This document shows, piece by piece, positions 18,544 to 28,477 of a stretch of 43,100 nt of DNA. A program made the position numbers and the translations under genes. Position 1 is the stretch's first letter. Every line of letters starts with the position of its first letter. This DNA comes from an uncultured Bacteroidales bacterium (GTDB lineage Bacteria > Bacteroidota > Bacteroidia > Bacteroidales > UBA932), in assembly GCA_946546175.1 (NCBI GenBank), contig CAMNNY010000117.1:1-43100 (forward strand), in the 5' to 3' direction. The notes under the pieces were generated by a model, which did not search any database, was not told where the DNA came from, and saw only the letters and a program-made list of their open reading frames with translations.

Positions 18544-21324
18544 TTAAAAGCTGACAGTAAGACCGGCGCAGACCGTACGGGCTGTTGGATAAATGAAATC
18601 TACGGCTTCGGGATCCATGATACCGATACTGTCGATGGAGAAGAGGTTGTTGCCTCTGAGGTATACCTGAGCCTCTCCCAGCTTCAGCTTGTCTGTAAGA
18701 GAGCCCGGGAGGGTGTAGCGAAGCTCCACCTCACGAAGCTTGAGGAAGGAGCCGTCCTCTGTCCAGAGGTCGCTGGGCAAGAAATTATTTGCATTCTCAA
18801 GGGTAGTCAGGCGGGGGTAGCGGGCCTCGGTGTTGGCTGCGCTCCAGTGATTCTCCAGATAGTGTTTGGAGATATTCTTGTCGCCGCCGTAGAGAGGCTG
18901 ATAGATGCTCGTAAGAACAGTAGGTATCGTACAACCCGAAACGCCCTGGAATACGGCTTTGAAGCTTACGCCTTTAAATGAGGCGCCGAGCTGGAATCCG
19001 TAGTAGAGCTCAGGGAGGTTGGATCCGAGCTGATACTTATAGTCGTAGTTGTCTATCTTGCCGTCTGAGTTGAGGTCCTTATACTTGATGTCCCCGGGAC
19101 GTACGGAAGCGAAGGTGCTGCGAACGATTCCGGGAAGAAGGTTTCCTTCATTGTCGAAATCAGACTCCTGATAGAAGCCGTCTGAGACAAGACCATAGAA
19201 GGTGCCGATAGGATGTCCGGTTATATACATATAATCATAGGGGACATACTCTTCTGCTATCTTCTCTATCCTGTTCTTTACAAGGCTTGCGTTTCCCTTA
19301 AGGAAATAGCTGACTTCGCCTATCTTTCCGTCCCATCCCAGAGTTACTTCGACTCCCTTGCCCGCGACCTTGCCGTCGAACGCGTCTCCTACGCCTATGC
19401 CGAGTACGCCTGAGTAGACATTGCCCGAGATAGTACGGAGATTGGTTCTGGTGTTACTGAAGAGGTCGATCTCGCCGCTCAGGCCGCCAAAGAGCGTAAA
19501 TTCAAGTCCAAGGTCGGCCTTGGCATCGAGCTCGGGCTGAATTCCAGTAGAGGGCAGCGCGCCTTCCTTCATACCGTTGATGACGGTAGGAGAGATGAAG
19601 ATATAAGAAAGGCCCGAGCCGTTGAACTGGATATCCATATCGCAGTCCAGGTTCGCATCCATTCCGACCAGACCGTAGGAGCCCCGAAGTTTGAGGTAGT
19701 TTACAGCGTCTAGATCCTTCAGGAAATCTTCTTTGGAGGCCACCCATCCAAGCGAAGCAGCCGGGTAGAAGCGGTATTTGTCGCCGCGGGGCATATAGCT
19801 GCTTCCGGAATAAGAGGCTGTAATGCTGGCAAGATACTTACCGGCATAGTCGTATGCGGCATTGTAAACCAGGTCGTGGTGGACATAAGAGGTATTTGCT
19901 CCGGTATTCTTGCGCTTTTCGCGGTTGAATACGAGGGCGGAAGCGATGTGATTGGCCCCGAAGCTGCGGTCGTAGGCTATCTTAGCCCTGGCATTGACAT
20001 GCATGAACTGATATGACAGATAGCTTGAGAAGCTCATTCCGGTATCGTTGCCGTACCTGACGGCCGAGTAATCGGCCAGCTCTCCGCCCTCGAACACGGG
20101 TGTAAAGACATAGTATGAACTTCCGAAACTCTTGGTATCCTTGATGTCGGCGGAGTTGTCATATGAGATGGCAGCCTCAGCGCTCAGGCCTTCCGTTATC
20201 GCAGAAAGGTCCTGAGTAATAACGAGGTCTGCAGAGAGCATCCTGGAGAAGATTTTCGCTTCTCCTGTACCCAGAATATCGTGGACCGGGTTGGCGTATT
20301 TTGCAGACTGAGCCCAGATGTTGTGGTACATTACAGGGAATCCTACCGAAGGAGCTGCGTAAAGCTTTTCAAGGCTGCTGCCCAGGGCGGGCTCTCCCTT
20401 TTGCTGGATTCGGGCCGACAGATTGACCGCAACATTGGTCGAACGGGTTACCGCTATATCAAGGTTCGAGCGGAACTTGAGGGCGTCGTATGTGCTCTGG
20501 GAACTGAGACCGTCTATAATACCCGTATTCTTGAAGAAACCGCGGTTACTCCTGTAGTCTGCATAAACATAGAAACGTGTGTTGTCCGAACGTCCGTCTA
20601 CGGAAATGAAGGCATCGTTGTCGAAGCCCAGGTTCTTTAGTACCAGATTCTGCCAGTCTACGGTAGGGATGAAGGAGTTTCCTGCCGATATCTGATCGAG
20701 ATTGGTCTGGGAATAAAGAGGGGAGAGACCGTCATTGACCCTTGCCTCGTTGACTGCCGACGCATACTCTAGGGGTGAGGCCATCTGAGGGACTCTGAAG
20801 GGGGTCTGAACTCCGAAGGTATATCCCGTCTTGATCTTGATGGCATCTGTCCCTCCGCGTCTTGTCGTAATGAGGATAGCGCCGTCTGCGCCCCTGATTC
20901 CGTAGAGGGCAAGGGATGCCGCGTCTTTAAGGACAGTGACACTCTCGACCTCGCGCACATCCACGAACGAGGCTTTGCGCTCCACGCCGTCTACCAGGAC
21001 GAGGACATGGTTGCCGCTGTAGGATCCGTTTCCACGGACGTTGACAGTAGGATAGCAGTCGTCCGGATTAGCCGTCGAACCGGCCTGATAGACTCCAAGA
21101 CCGGCAAGCTCTCCATACAGCGCACTGAGGATCTGGTGCTGGGAAGAGCTTTCGATCTGAGAGCCGCGTATCACCCCGACCGCAGCGGAGCTGGCCTCCT
21201 TACTCTGGAAAATGTTGTATCCAAGAGCGATTGAATCCGGCTTCGATTCCTGAGCCCGGAGACCCGGACAGGCAAGGAATGCTATCGCCAATGTAGTCAG
21301 TATATATTTTCTCATCGTAGTCAT
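18544..21324 (-). CDS. SusC/RagA family TonB-dependent receptor lacking an N-terminal carboxypeptidase-regulatory-like domain
   Basis: Plug VNVRGNGSYSGNHVLVLVDGVERKASFVDVREVESVTVLKDAASLALYGIRGADGAILITTRRG; C-terminal SFLKLREVELRYTLPGSL...AGLTVSF. 926 aa, and the plug begins shortly after the signal peptide. Confidence 0.95.
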   Translation of the reverse strand: MTTMRKYILTTLAIAFLACPGLRAQESKPDSIALGYNIFQSKEASSAAVGVIRGSQIESSSQHQILSALYGELAGLGVYQAGSTANPDDCYPTVNVRGNGSYSGNHVLVLVDGVERKASFVDVREVESVTVLKDAASLALYGIRGADGAILITTRRGGTDAIKIKTGYTFGVQTPFRVPQMASPLEYASAVNEARVNDGLSPLYSQTNLDQISAGNSFIPTVDWQNLVLKNLGFDNDAFISVDGRSDNTRFYVYADYRSNRGFFKNTGIIDGLSSQSTYDALKFRSNLDIAVTRSTNVAVNLSARIQQKGEPALGSSLEKLYAAPSVGFPVMYHNIWAQSAKYANPVHDILGTGEAKIFSRMLSADLVITQDLSAITEGLSAEAAISYDNSADIKDTKSFGSSYYVFTPVFEGGELADYSAVRYGNDTGMSFSSYLSYQFMHVNARAKIAYDRSFGANHIASALVFNREKRKNTGANTSYVHHDLVYNAAYDYAGKYLASITASYSGSSYMPRGDKYRFYPAASLGWVASKEDFLKDLDAVNYLKLRGSYGLVGMDANLDCDMDIQFNGSGLSYIFISPTVINGMKEGALPSTGIQPELDAKADLGLEFTLFGGLSGEIDLFSNTRTNLRTISGNVYSGVLGIGVGDAFDGKVAGKGVEVTLGWDGKIGEVSYFLKGNASLVKNRIEKIAEEYVPYDYMYITGHPIGTFYGLVSDGFYQESDFDNEGNLLPGIVRSTFASVRPGDIKYKDLNSDGKIDNYDYKYQLGSNLPELYYGFQLGASFKGVSFKAVFQGVSGCTIPTVLTSIYQPLYGGDKNISKHYLENHWSAANTEARYPRLTTLENANNFLPSDLWTEDGSFLKLREVELRYTLPGSLTDKLKLGEAQVYLRGNNLFSIDSIGIMDPEAVDFIYPTARTVCAGLTVSF

Positions 21325-21337
21325 TTCTTAAGATAGT

Positions 21338-23380
21338 CTACCATCCGGGGTTCTGTACAAGTCCATATCCCTTGTTGAGTTCTGAGGTAGGGAAGGCGCT
21401 CAGATACCATTTCGTATCCCAATGTGTAGCCCAATACCTGTCGTTCTCCGCATAAGGGAGAGAATAGGTGAAGGTTGAAGCGAAGGCGTCTATGTCGTCT
21501 TCTTCGTTGACAAGACCGTCGTTGTTGGTGTCCTGGGTGCGGACCCCGTCTGCGATACTGATCTTGATTCCGTATATCTTTTTCTTGAAGATATCTTCGC
21601 GCTTCCAGCGAACTATGTCGTACCACCTGTTCTCCTCGAAATAGAGCTCACGGGCCCTTTCGTCAAGGATTTCCTCGCGGAGTTTCGCATCGCCCTGGAG
21701 AGGCTCGTCGTAAGTGTGGTACTGAGAGGCTGTCTGGACCTGGGCGAGAAGAGCGTCGTCCATTTTCGGAAGGCCGACCCTTTCGCGGACCTTGTTGAGC
21801 CAGTCGTAGGCCTCGGCTTTATGGCCGGTCTCATTGAGAGCCTCTGCATAGGTAAGGTAGATCTCAGGAAGTCTGAGATATGAGTAATTTGACGGACGGT
21901 TCATGAAGGTCTCGTCGTTGTAGTCCCAGATGTACTTCCTGGAGCAGAAACCCGTAAGGGCTCTGTTGCTTTCCTCCGAGCTGCGCTCCAGTCCGCCTAT
22001 CCACATCTCGGCCGGGCGTCCGCGGAAATGGTCGCCGATGATCATCACTGACTCATAGAGGCGGGGGTCACGGTCGCGGAAGGGATCGTTTTCGATCTTG
22101 CTGACCTTATCCGCTCCTCCGAGCCAGTCCGTATAAAGGGCCTTGGTTCCGTCTGTCTTGGTAAACAGGTCCACGAAGTTGAGCGTGATACATCCGCCGC
22201 CGTAGCCGCGGCCCGTGTTGCCGTGGTCGTCGGAGACTCCGAAATAACACCTCAGGTAGGTATCTGCGAAGGTGGGGTAGTGACGCCCGGTCTGGATAAG
22301 GATCTCGCCGTTGTAACGGTCTGCGTAGCAGGTGTTCCATGCGCTTCTATAGTCCTCTACGGTAGTCCCTTCGGCCTTGATGAGCTTGTAGGGATTGCCG
22401 TTGGCCTCATTCTCGGCAAGGAAGTCCTCGCAGGCGTCTACTACTGCCTGCCAGCGGGCAGGGTCATAGCCTCCGAACCAGTACATCTGTGGTATTTCGC
22501 TCGCATTGACGTGGGTGGCGTTAGCTTTCTTAGCGACCGGGGTGTTGGGGTTGTAAGGCGCGTTCGCATTGAAGATCGGGCTCGCCGCGAAGAGCAGCGC
22601 TCGTATCTTCAGTCCCATGGCCGAGGCCTTCGTGAGGTGGCCGTCACGCTCGGGAGTGACCGTCCAGGGGAGCATCGTCTCGGCCTTTTCGAGACATTCG
22701 AGTATGTAATCCAGGGTCTCCTGGGCAGTCTGCCTCGAGAAGTCGTAGGACATTACGTTGTCTGCCGCGACCGAGCTCTTGAGGAGAGGGATACCGCCGA
22801 AGTTGCGGAACATGTCAAGGTAGTGTGATGCGATTATTACATAACACTCGCCCTTTCCGACCATCTTTTCCTCTTCGGTCATATCTGGCACCTTGTCTAC
22901 ATTCTCAATATAGAGGAAGGCCTTTCTGATTCCGGTCCAGTTGTTTTCGGTACTCGGGATGAAGGCCATCTTCGTCCAGGAATTCAGGCCGTTCTCCGAA
23001 TCGGCGCTGTAGTTTCCGGCGTAGTAGAGCTGGGCTCCGCTCTGCCAGGAATTATGAGAGACCATCAGGTCTGTAATAGCATCGAAATTATCGTTGTCCA
23101 GCTGGCTGCAGCCGCGGTCGTAGTTTCCGTCTGTATTGAACTGCCACTGCGAGCCCAGGGGCCAGGCGCTGTTGTGGATGGGATAACCTACCCTCATTGT
23201 AGCGTAGGCGGATACCAGGGCGCGCTCGGCGTACATCTTCGAGGAGAATATGGTATCGATGGTAACATCCACTCCCGGAGCTTTCTCGAGGAAAGCGTCT
23301 CCAAACTTGAGGTCGCTGCAGGAAATAGCGCTTCCAATGAGCAGCGAAGCAAATATAAGTCTGTAAATATGCTTTTTCAT
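21338..23380 (-). CDS. SusD/RagB family nutrient-binding outer membrane lipoprotein (first pair)
   Basis: Lipobox LIGSAISCSDLKFGD; YLRLPEIYLTYAEALNETG; REEILDERARELYFEENRWYDIVRWKRED. Confidence 0.95.
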   Translation of the reverse strand: MKKHIYRLIFASLLIGSAISCSDLKFGDAFLEKAPGVDVTIDTIFSSKMYAERALVSAYATMRVGYPIHNSAWPLGSQWQFNTDGNYDRGCSQLDNDNFDAITDLMVSHNSWQSGAQLYYAGNYSADSENGLNSWTKMAFIPSTENNWTGIRKAFLYIENVDKVPDMTEEEKMVGKGECYVIIASHYLDMFRNFGGIPLLKSSVAADNVMSYDFSRQTAQETLDYILECLEKAETMLPWTVTPERDGHLTKASAMGLKIRALLFAASPIFNANAPYNPNTPVAKKANATHVNASEIPQMYWFGGYDPARWQAVVDACEDFLAENEANGNPYKLIKAEGTTVEDYRSAWNTCYADRYNGEILIQTGRHYPTFADTYLRCYFGVSDDHGNTGRGYGGGCITLNFVDLFTKTDGTKALYTDWLGGADKVSKIENDPFRDRDPRLYESVMIIGDHFRGRPAEMWIGGLERSSEESNRALTGFCSRKYIWDYNDETFMNRPSNYSYLRLPEIYLTYAEALNETGHKAEAYDWLNKVRERVGLPKMDDALLAQVQTASQYHTYDEPLQGDAKLREEILDERARELYFEENRWYDIVRWKREDIFKKKIYGIKISIADGVRTQDTNNDGLVNEEDDIDAFASTFTYSLPYAENDRYWATHWDTKWYLSAFPTSELNKGYGLVQNPGW

Positions 23381-23395
23381 CAGAATGTTCCTCCT

Positions 23396-26300
23396 TTAGA
23401 ATGAGATGTTGAATCCGGCATTGAAGATCCTTACATTAGGATACTTGTAGATGTACTCGCCGTTTGCGTTGGCAGAACCGGTCTGCTCCTCAGGGTCTAT
23501 GTCGATATCGGCGAGATCAGAGAAGAGGGTCAGAAGGTTGTATCCGCTGACATAAGCCCTCATAGAGCTGATGCCGAGGCGTTTCATAATAGCGATGTTG
23601 TTGAAGGTATATGAAAGCTCGATATTCTTCAGACGAAGGTATGAAGCGTCCATCAGCCAGATGTTCGAGGACATCGTATACCAGTTCTTGTTGAGGAAGG
23701 TGATACGGGGGAAGCGGGAATTCTGGTTCTCGGGGGTCCACCTTCCGTCTGCGAGGTACTTCAGAAGGCCTCTGGTATTAGTCATTCCGTAAGGCTCCAT
23801 ATACTCGATACCGAGCTGGCGGGAAGCGTTCCAGGCACCCGTAAACTGAACGGATACTCCGAAGTTCTTCCAGTTGAATCCGGTGATAAGGCCGGCTACA
23901 TACTCGGGCCTCTGGCCGTAACCGAAGAAGGTACAGTCGTCGCCGTCGATCTTGCCGTCGTGGTTCAGGTCCTTGAACATGGCGTCGCCGGGACGGGGGT
24001 TACCGAGGGTGATGCTGGGGAGGGTTCCGCCTTTTTCCGTGGTCAGGAGTTCGTTGGCCTCGTTGAAATCGCCCTCGTTGAGATAACGGTCGAAGATGAG
24101 TCCGTAGGAGAGGCCGGTGCTGCGGCCGGTCTGCGCCATATATGGTTCATTTGGCTCCACTTCGTCCATATAGATTATCTTGTTGCGGGAGAAGGAGAGG
24201 TTGCCGGTTATGTGGTAGCTGAAATCAGAATTGATTTTGTGGTTCCAGGAAGTCGAAAGCTCATAGCCGTGGTTGTCTACAATACCGAGATTGAGCATCG
24301 GCAGACTGATATCGGCTATGTCCGGCAGGGTATTGCGGGTAGAAAGAATGTCGTAGCGGTGTTCGCGGAAGTAGTCTGCCGTGATGGAGAGTTTCTGCCC
24401 GAACAGTACTACGTCGATACCGTAGTTCTGCTTGAGACATTTTTCCCAGGAGACGATAGGGTTGCCGACAGCATTTTCTATGGCGTCCTGAAGCATCGTT
24501 CCGCTGTAGAGCGAGCCGAACTGCCAGGTACCCCAGTTGCCGAAGCGGGAATCGTCGTGGGCGGGGTTCCACGATCCGTTAAGATAGAGGAAACGTGCAC
24601 CGCTGTATTTGTCGTTACCTACAAGACCGTAAGACGCTCTTACCTTAAGGAAATCGACCACATTGCTGGCTCCCTCCATCCATGGCTCGGCGCTTATTAC
24701 CCAGCCCACCGAACCGGCGGGGAAGAAGCCATAGCGATAGCCGGGAGCGAAGTTCTCAGAGCCGTTGTAACCGACATTGAAGTCTGCAAGGTACTTTCTC
24801 TTATAATTATAGGTAATACGCCCTACGTAGCCTACGTACGCGGTAGGGATCTCGGTAAAATAGGAAGGATAGTAAGACTTTGACTGGTTGTAGAGGAGAA
24901 GTCCGTTTACTTCATGCTCCCCGAACTTGCGGGAATAGTTGAGGCTGCCCTCGAGGTACCAGTCCCTGCCCCTTCCTGAATAAGAGGCGTAGGAAAGAGG
25001 CTCGTCGAGATGTTCTACGCCGGAAGTGATGAAGACGTGGGTATTGTCATACATCGGGTTGTCCATCTTCATCCCGGGCTGGGTGTAGTGGCCCTTGTAG
25101 TTGACGCCCTGCCAGCGTGAAGTGGCCGCCGTCGGGACCCTGTTGACATACAGGCTGTAGTTGGAGTTCACGGCCCCCTTGATATTGGCGCTCAGGCCCT
25201 TGGTGATGAAGTCAAGATTCTGGCTGAGCTGGAGGTCGAGATTGAGGGTGTTGGCAGTCTCTTCGTTGTAACCGTAACCGTAGTACAGGTCAATGCCGGA
25301 CATACCGGTGTCGATGGGGATGAAATCGCCCAGGATGGGTTTGGTGAAGTGGCCGTCGATGAAACCCGGGCTGGAGTAAGGCGTACACCAGGTAATATAC
25401 TGCCAGATGTTGCTGCCGTAGCCGTTGGGTTCGTGGCGTATTCCTACCCTTCCGCCGATGTTGATCTTGAGCAGGGTAGTCGGGGTGATGTCTACATCGA
25501 CATTAGCTCTGTAGTTGTATCTGTTGTAAGTATAGTTCGAATTGTAGTTTTCGAAACTCTTCAGCATACCGTCCTGATAGAGGTAACCGAAGGAAACGAA
25601 GTACCTGACCCTCTCCGCACCGCCGGAAACGGTTATGTTGTGCTGGGTCTGGAAAGAGAGTTTGTTGAAAATGTATTCGTCCCAGTTGACGTTGGGGAAC
25701 ATTATAGGGTCTGCACCCGTGCGGAACATCTCCGTCGCCATCTCAGAGAAGGTGAGTGGAGTGTTTTCCGCATAAAGGTTATCGGAAAGCTGGGCTTCCG
25801 TAAAGATCTTGGCGTGTTCGTAGCTGGTTGTTGTAGTAAGGTGACGAAGGGGCTGAGTCACGCCGAAGGAAGAGCTGAAATTGATTTTTGCCTTGCCTTG
25901 TTCTCCGCGGTTGGTAGTAACGAGGATGACGCCGTTGGCGCCGCGAACGCCGAATACGGCTGTAGAGGCGGCGTCCTTAAGGACGGTGATGTTTGCGATT
26001 TCGTTCGGATCCATCTGGAAGAACGAACGCTCTACGCCGTCTACGAGGATAAGAGGCATCGAGGCCTGATTGGTAAGCGATCCGGAGCCTCTGACGTAGA
26101 TGACAGGGTCTTCCGCACCCGGCTGACCGGAGGACTGGATTGATGAGATGCCGGTAAGGGCTCCGGCAAGGGAGTTGGCTACGCTTCCCGAAGGAGACTT
26201 AAGGAGTTCTTCGGTACCGATGGAGGTAATGGCTCCCGTAATTGAAGTCTTTCTCTGTGAGCCGTAGGCAACTATCTGTACAGCTTCCAGAAAATTCTGG

Positions 26301-26599
26301 TCATCTGACAGTTGGAATACAAGCCCGGTACGGGACGCAGGCTTGACCTCGAGGGTCGAATAGCTGATGTATGAGACTTCGAACACTATATTCTTCACTT
26401 CCGAGGGGACTGGAAGAACAAACTGTCCGTCGTTATCTGTAATCGCGCCTATGAGTGTGCCCTTGACAATCACCGACGCGCCTGCAAGAGGCTCACCGGT
26501 TCCGGCATCGATTACCTTTCCTCTGTATTCTATGTCCGGAGCCGCAAGGGCCGTCAGGCAGAGAAACACAAGGAGGATGGTCCACAGTGTTTTTTTCAT
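23396..26599 (-). CDS. SusC/RagA family TonB-linked outer membrane receptor (with N-terminal carboxypeptidase-regulatory-like domain)
   Basis: IEYRGKVIDAGTGEPLAGASVIVKGTLIGAITDNDGQF; VYVRGSGSLTNQASMPLILVDGVERSFFQMDPNEIANITVLKDAASTAVFGVRGANGVILVTTNRGEQGKAKINF; C-terminal FNAGFNISF. Confidence 0.97.
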   Translation of the reverse strand: MKKTLWTILLVFLCLTALAAPDIEYRGKVIDAGTGEPLAGASVIVKGTLIGAITDNDGQFVLPVPSEVKNIVFEVSYISYSTLEVKPASRTGLVFQLSDDQNFLEAVQIVAYGSQRKTSITGAITSIGTEELLKSPSGSVANSLAGALTGISSIQSSGQPGAEDPVIYVRGSGSLTNQASMPLILVDGVERSFFQMDPNEIANITVLKDAASTAVFGVRGANGVILVTTNRGEQGKAKINFSSSFGVTQPLRHLTTTTSYEHAKIFTEAQLSDNLYAENTPLTFSEMATEMFRTGADPIMFPNVNWDEYIFNKLSFQTQHNITVSGGAERVRYFVSFGYLYQDGMLKSFENYNSNYTYNRYNYRANVDVDITPTTLLKINIGGRVGIRHEPNGYGSNIWQYITWCTPYSSPGFIDGHFTKPILGDFIPIDTGMSGIDLYYGYGYNEETANTLNLDLQLSQNLDFITKGLSANIKGAVNSNYSLYVNRVPTAATSRWQGVNYKGHYTQPGMKMDNPMYDNTHVFITSGVEHLDEPLSYASYSGRGRDWYLEGSLNYSRKFGEHEVNGLLLYNQSKSYYPSYFTEIPTAYVGYVGRITYNYKRKYLADFNVGYNGSENFAPGYRYGFFPAGSVGWVISAEPWMEGASNVVDFLKVRASYGLVGNDKYSGARFLYLNGSWNPAHDDSRFGNWGTWQFGSLYSGTMLQDAIENAVGNPIVSWEKCLKQNYGIDVVLFGQKLSITADYFREHRYDILSTRNTLPDIADISLPMLNLGIVDNHGYELSTSWNHKINSDFSYHITGNLSFSRNKIIYMDEVEPNEPYMAQTGRSTGLSYGLIFDRYLNEGDFNEANELLTTEKGGTLPSITLGNPRPGDAMFKDLNHDGKIDGDDCTFFGYGQRPEYVAGLITGFNWKNFGVSVQFTGAWNASRQLGIEYMEPYGMTNTRGLLKYLADGRWTPENQNSRFPRITFLNKNWYTMSSNIWLMDASYLRLKNIELSYTFNNIAIMKRLGISSMRAYVSGYNLLTLFSDLADIDIDPEEQTGSANANGEYIYKYPNVRIFNAGFNISF

Positions 26600-26618
26600 T
26601 CAGATTTTTCTGTTATAA

Positions 26619-26654
26619 ATCAGGGCCAAGTTGCTGGCGCATCTTGGCCCTGAT
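26619..26654 (-). repeat. Perfect 12-bp inverted repeat in the intercistronic spacer upstream of susC
   Basis: ATCAGGGCCAAG (26619-26630) - 12-nt loop - CTTGGCCCTGAT (26643-26654), inside the 72-bp gap between 26672 and 26599. No strong U-tract follows on the transcribed (minus) strand. Confidence 0.8.
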
Positions 26655-26671
26655 GGAATCATTTGTCCCGA

Positions 26672-28414
26672 TTAACGGGCATCGAAAGTAAGGAAGTAAG
26701 AAGCTGTTACGTCTGCTGCGTCGTTGGCATACAGATCAGGTGTGTAAGTAGCCTGCTCCTGCTGGATAACAGCCTTGCCGCCGATCCTGATGTTCGGGAG
26801 GATAGCAGTTTCAGCGTGGTCGTCGCTGGTAGAGATAAGGGCTGCATTCCTCCAGCCGAGTTCATTTGCAATCCAGAGCATCTGAGGAGTCGAGAGACCC
26901 TTGATGCCGGCGCCCCATCTGTCTTCCCAGTCGAAGCCGTCGGTAAGATTGGGCTGGTTGCTTCCGTCCCAGAGATCCTCGCCGCCGCCGGAGATCATCA
27001 GAGCGATCTTGTTGTCATAGGTCTGGCCGATGACGATCCTCTTGTGATAGAAGCCGTTCCAGCCCATACCGCAGACACCCTGCATGGACATCCACTGCGA
27101 ACCGTCGTTGTAGACAATGTCGAGAGCCTTGAGAGCCTTGCCCTCGCGGATACCCTGTACGTAAGCCCAAGCTGCGTCCTTGACATCCCACTTCTCGGTA
27201 GCGTCAGCAACGACTCCTGCAACATCGGCAGCGTAGCCGGACTGAACTCCTACGATATAGAGTCCGTCATCCTTGGCGGCTGCATAATTGAAGGAGAGCT
27301 TGCCGGCTTCGTTGATACCGATGGAGTTTCTCCAGGCTGCATCTGCACCTTCGTTGGCGAAAACTTTCTCATCGTACACCATATAGTTGATGACATCACC
27401 CTTCTTGCAACCGGTCACGACAACCGCGTTGTTGAAGTCTGCCATCTTCTTGGACATATCGATGTTGGCCTGGATATTCGCTGCATACTTGGCCTGGTCG
27501 ATGTAGACGATGGCGACGCGGCCGTGGATGTCCATCTTCGGGCGGTCTTCAGCCCAATCTCCGGGGAAGGAGAACACGTCTGCAGAGTAAGTGTAGGTCT
27601 CACCTGCATCGAGATCGGGCCACTCGTAATCCCAGTTGAAGGGGTTCGAAGGGCACCACATTGTAGTCGTGCAGAAGACAGGAACGCCTGCGATGTAGTC
27701 TGTTCCGTAAACCTCCACTCCGTCTACGCCGTAGGTGGCAGACTCATCGACGAATCCGAGTGCGCCGGGAGCCTTCTTGAGATAGGAAGAAACATCGAGT
27801 TTGAGAGTGTAGGGACGGTCGCCGCCGAGTTTGAGGACGAGGGGCTGCTCCATACCGTCGGTGAAGTCATAGGTAAGATCGTCAGGGGTCTGAACGCCTT
27901 CCTGGAGAGCACCGGGGTTGAAGATGATGGTGACATTGGTCATATCGATCTTCGCCGCATCGTAAACGATTGTGATGACCTTTGCCGCATTGTCAAGGCT
28001 GATGTTCTCACCTGGCTCGAGGCCTTCCACCTGGATCTTGGTCGCATCGAGAATAGGGAATGCGTTGGATGAGAAGGTTACGCTGTACTTCACAACTGTA
28101 GCCTCGGGAGACTTAAAGTTGAGGGTAGGAGTGCTCTGAAGATCGACACCGGTAAGGGTTGTAGGGTAGGTGAGTTCCCAGCCCTTGTTTACCTGAATGT
28201 CAATGTCGCAACTTGAGAAAGACTCCGCCTCATTGAAGACGAACTTTACGTTGCGGTTTGCGTCATCGACGACTCCCTGAACGGTTTCGCCGGCGACCGT
28301 AACGCTGATGGATGCGATAGGAGTCTCAGGATTGGTAACCTTTTCCTCCTTGTCGCAGGATGCGAGTGCGAAAATACCGCAGGCAAGCATCATGAGAAAA
28401 GAAATTTTCTTCAT
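26672..28414 (-). CDS. PUL lipoprotein in the surface-glycan-binding-protein position; C-terminal region resembles phosphodiester glycosidase (NAGPA/DUF2233) fold
   Basis: Lipobox FALASCDKEE; DUF5018-like N-terminal beta repeats. The C-terminal RIVIGQTYDNKIALMISGGGEDLWDG...GIKGLSTPQMLWIANELGWRNAALIST resembles NAGPA patterns (RTAIG..dg.l.l.v.dG...G.t..ela.il..lGa..a). Confidence 0.6.
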   Translation of the reverse strand: MKKISFLMMLACGIFALASCDKEEKVTNPETPIASISVTVAGETVQGVVDDANRNVKFVFNEAESFSSCDIDIQVNKGWELTYPTTLTGVDLQSTPTLNFKSPEATVVKYSVTFSSNAFPILDATKIQVEGLEPGENISLDNAAKVITIVYDAAKIDMTNVTIIFNPGALQEGVQTPDDLTYDFTDGMEQPLVLKLGGDRPYTLKLDVSSYLKKAPGALGFVDESATYGVDGVEVYGTDYIAGVPVFCTTTMWCPSNPFNWDYEWPDLDAGETYTYSADVFSFPGDWAEDRPKMDIHGRVAIVYIDQAKYAANIQANIDMSKKMADFNNAVVVTGCKKGDVINYMVYDEKVFANEGADAAWRNSIGINEAGKLSFNYAAAKDDGLYIVGVQSGYAADVAGVVADATEKWDVKDAAWAYVQGIREGKALKALDIVYNDGSQWMSMQGVCGMGWNGFYHKRIVIGQTYDNKIALMISGGGEDLWDGSNQPNLTDGFDWEDRWGAGIKGLSTPQMLWIANELGWRNAALISTSDDHAETAILPNIRIGGKAVIQQEQATYTPDLYANDAADVTASYFLTFDAR

Positions 28415-28469
28415 TGTGAAATTAAGTTGGTTAGTTATTGAAGTGTTTTTATGTGCTTTTAATGCAATA

Positions 28470-28477
28470 CAAATGTA
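28470..28477 (-). promoter_or_regulatory. Candidate -7 element (TACATTTG) for the SGBP-susCD operon
   Basis: Minus strand GGTACATTTGTATTGC matches TAnnTTTG, about 55 nt upstream of the 28414 start codon. Confidence 0.5.

Noticed and set aside
26663-28072. Antisense ORF (469 aa) opposite the NAGPA-like lipoprotein
   Set aside because: Covers almost exactly the opposing real gene, which has a clear lipobox; the translation is low-information.
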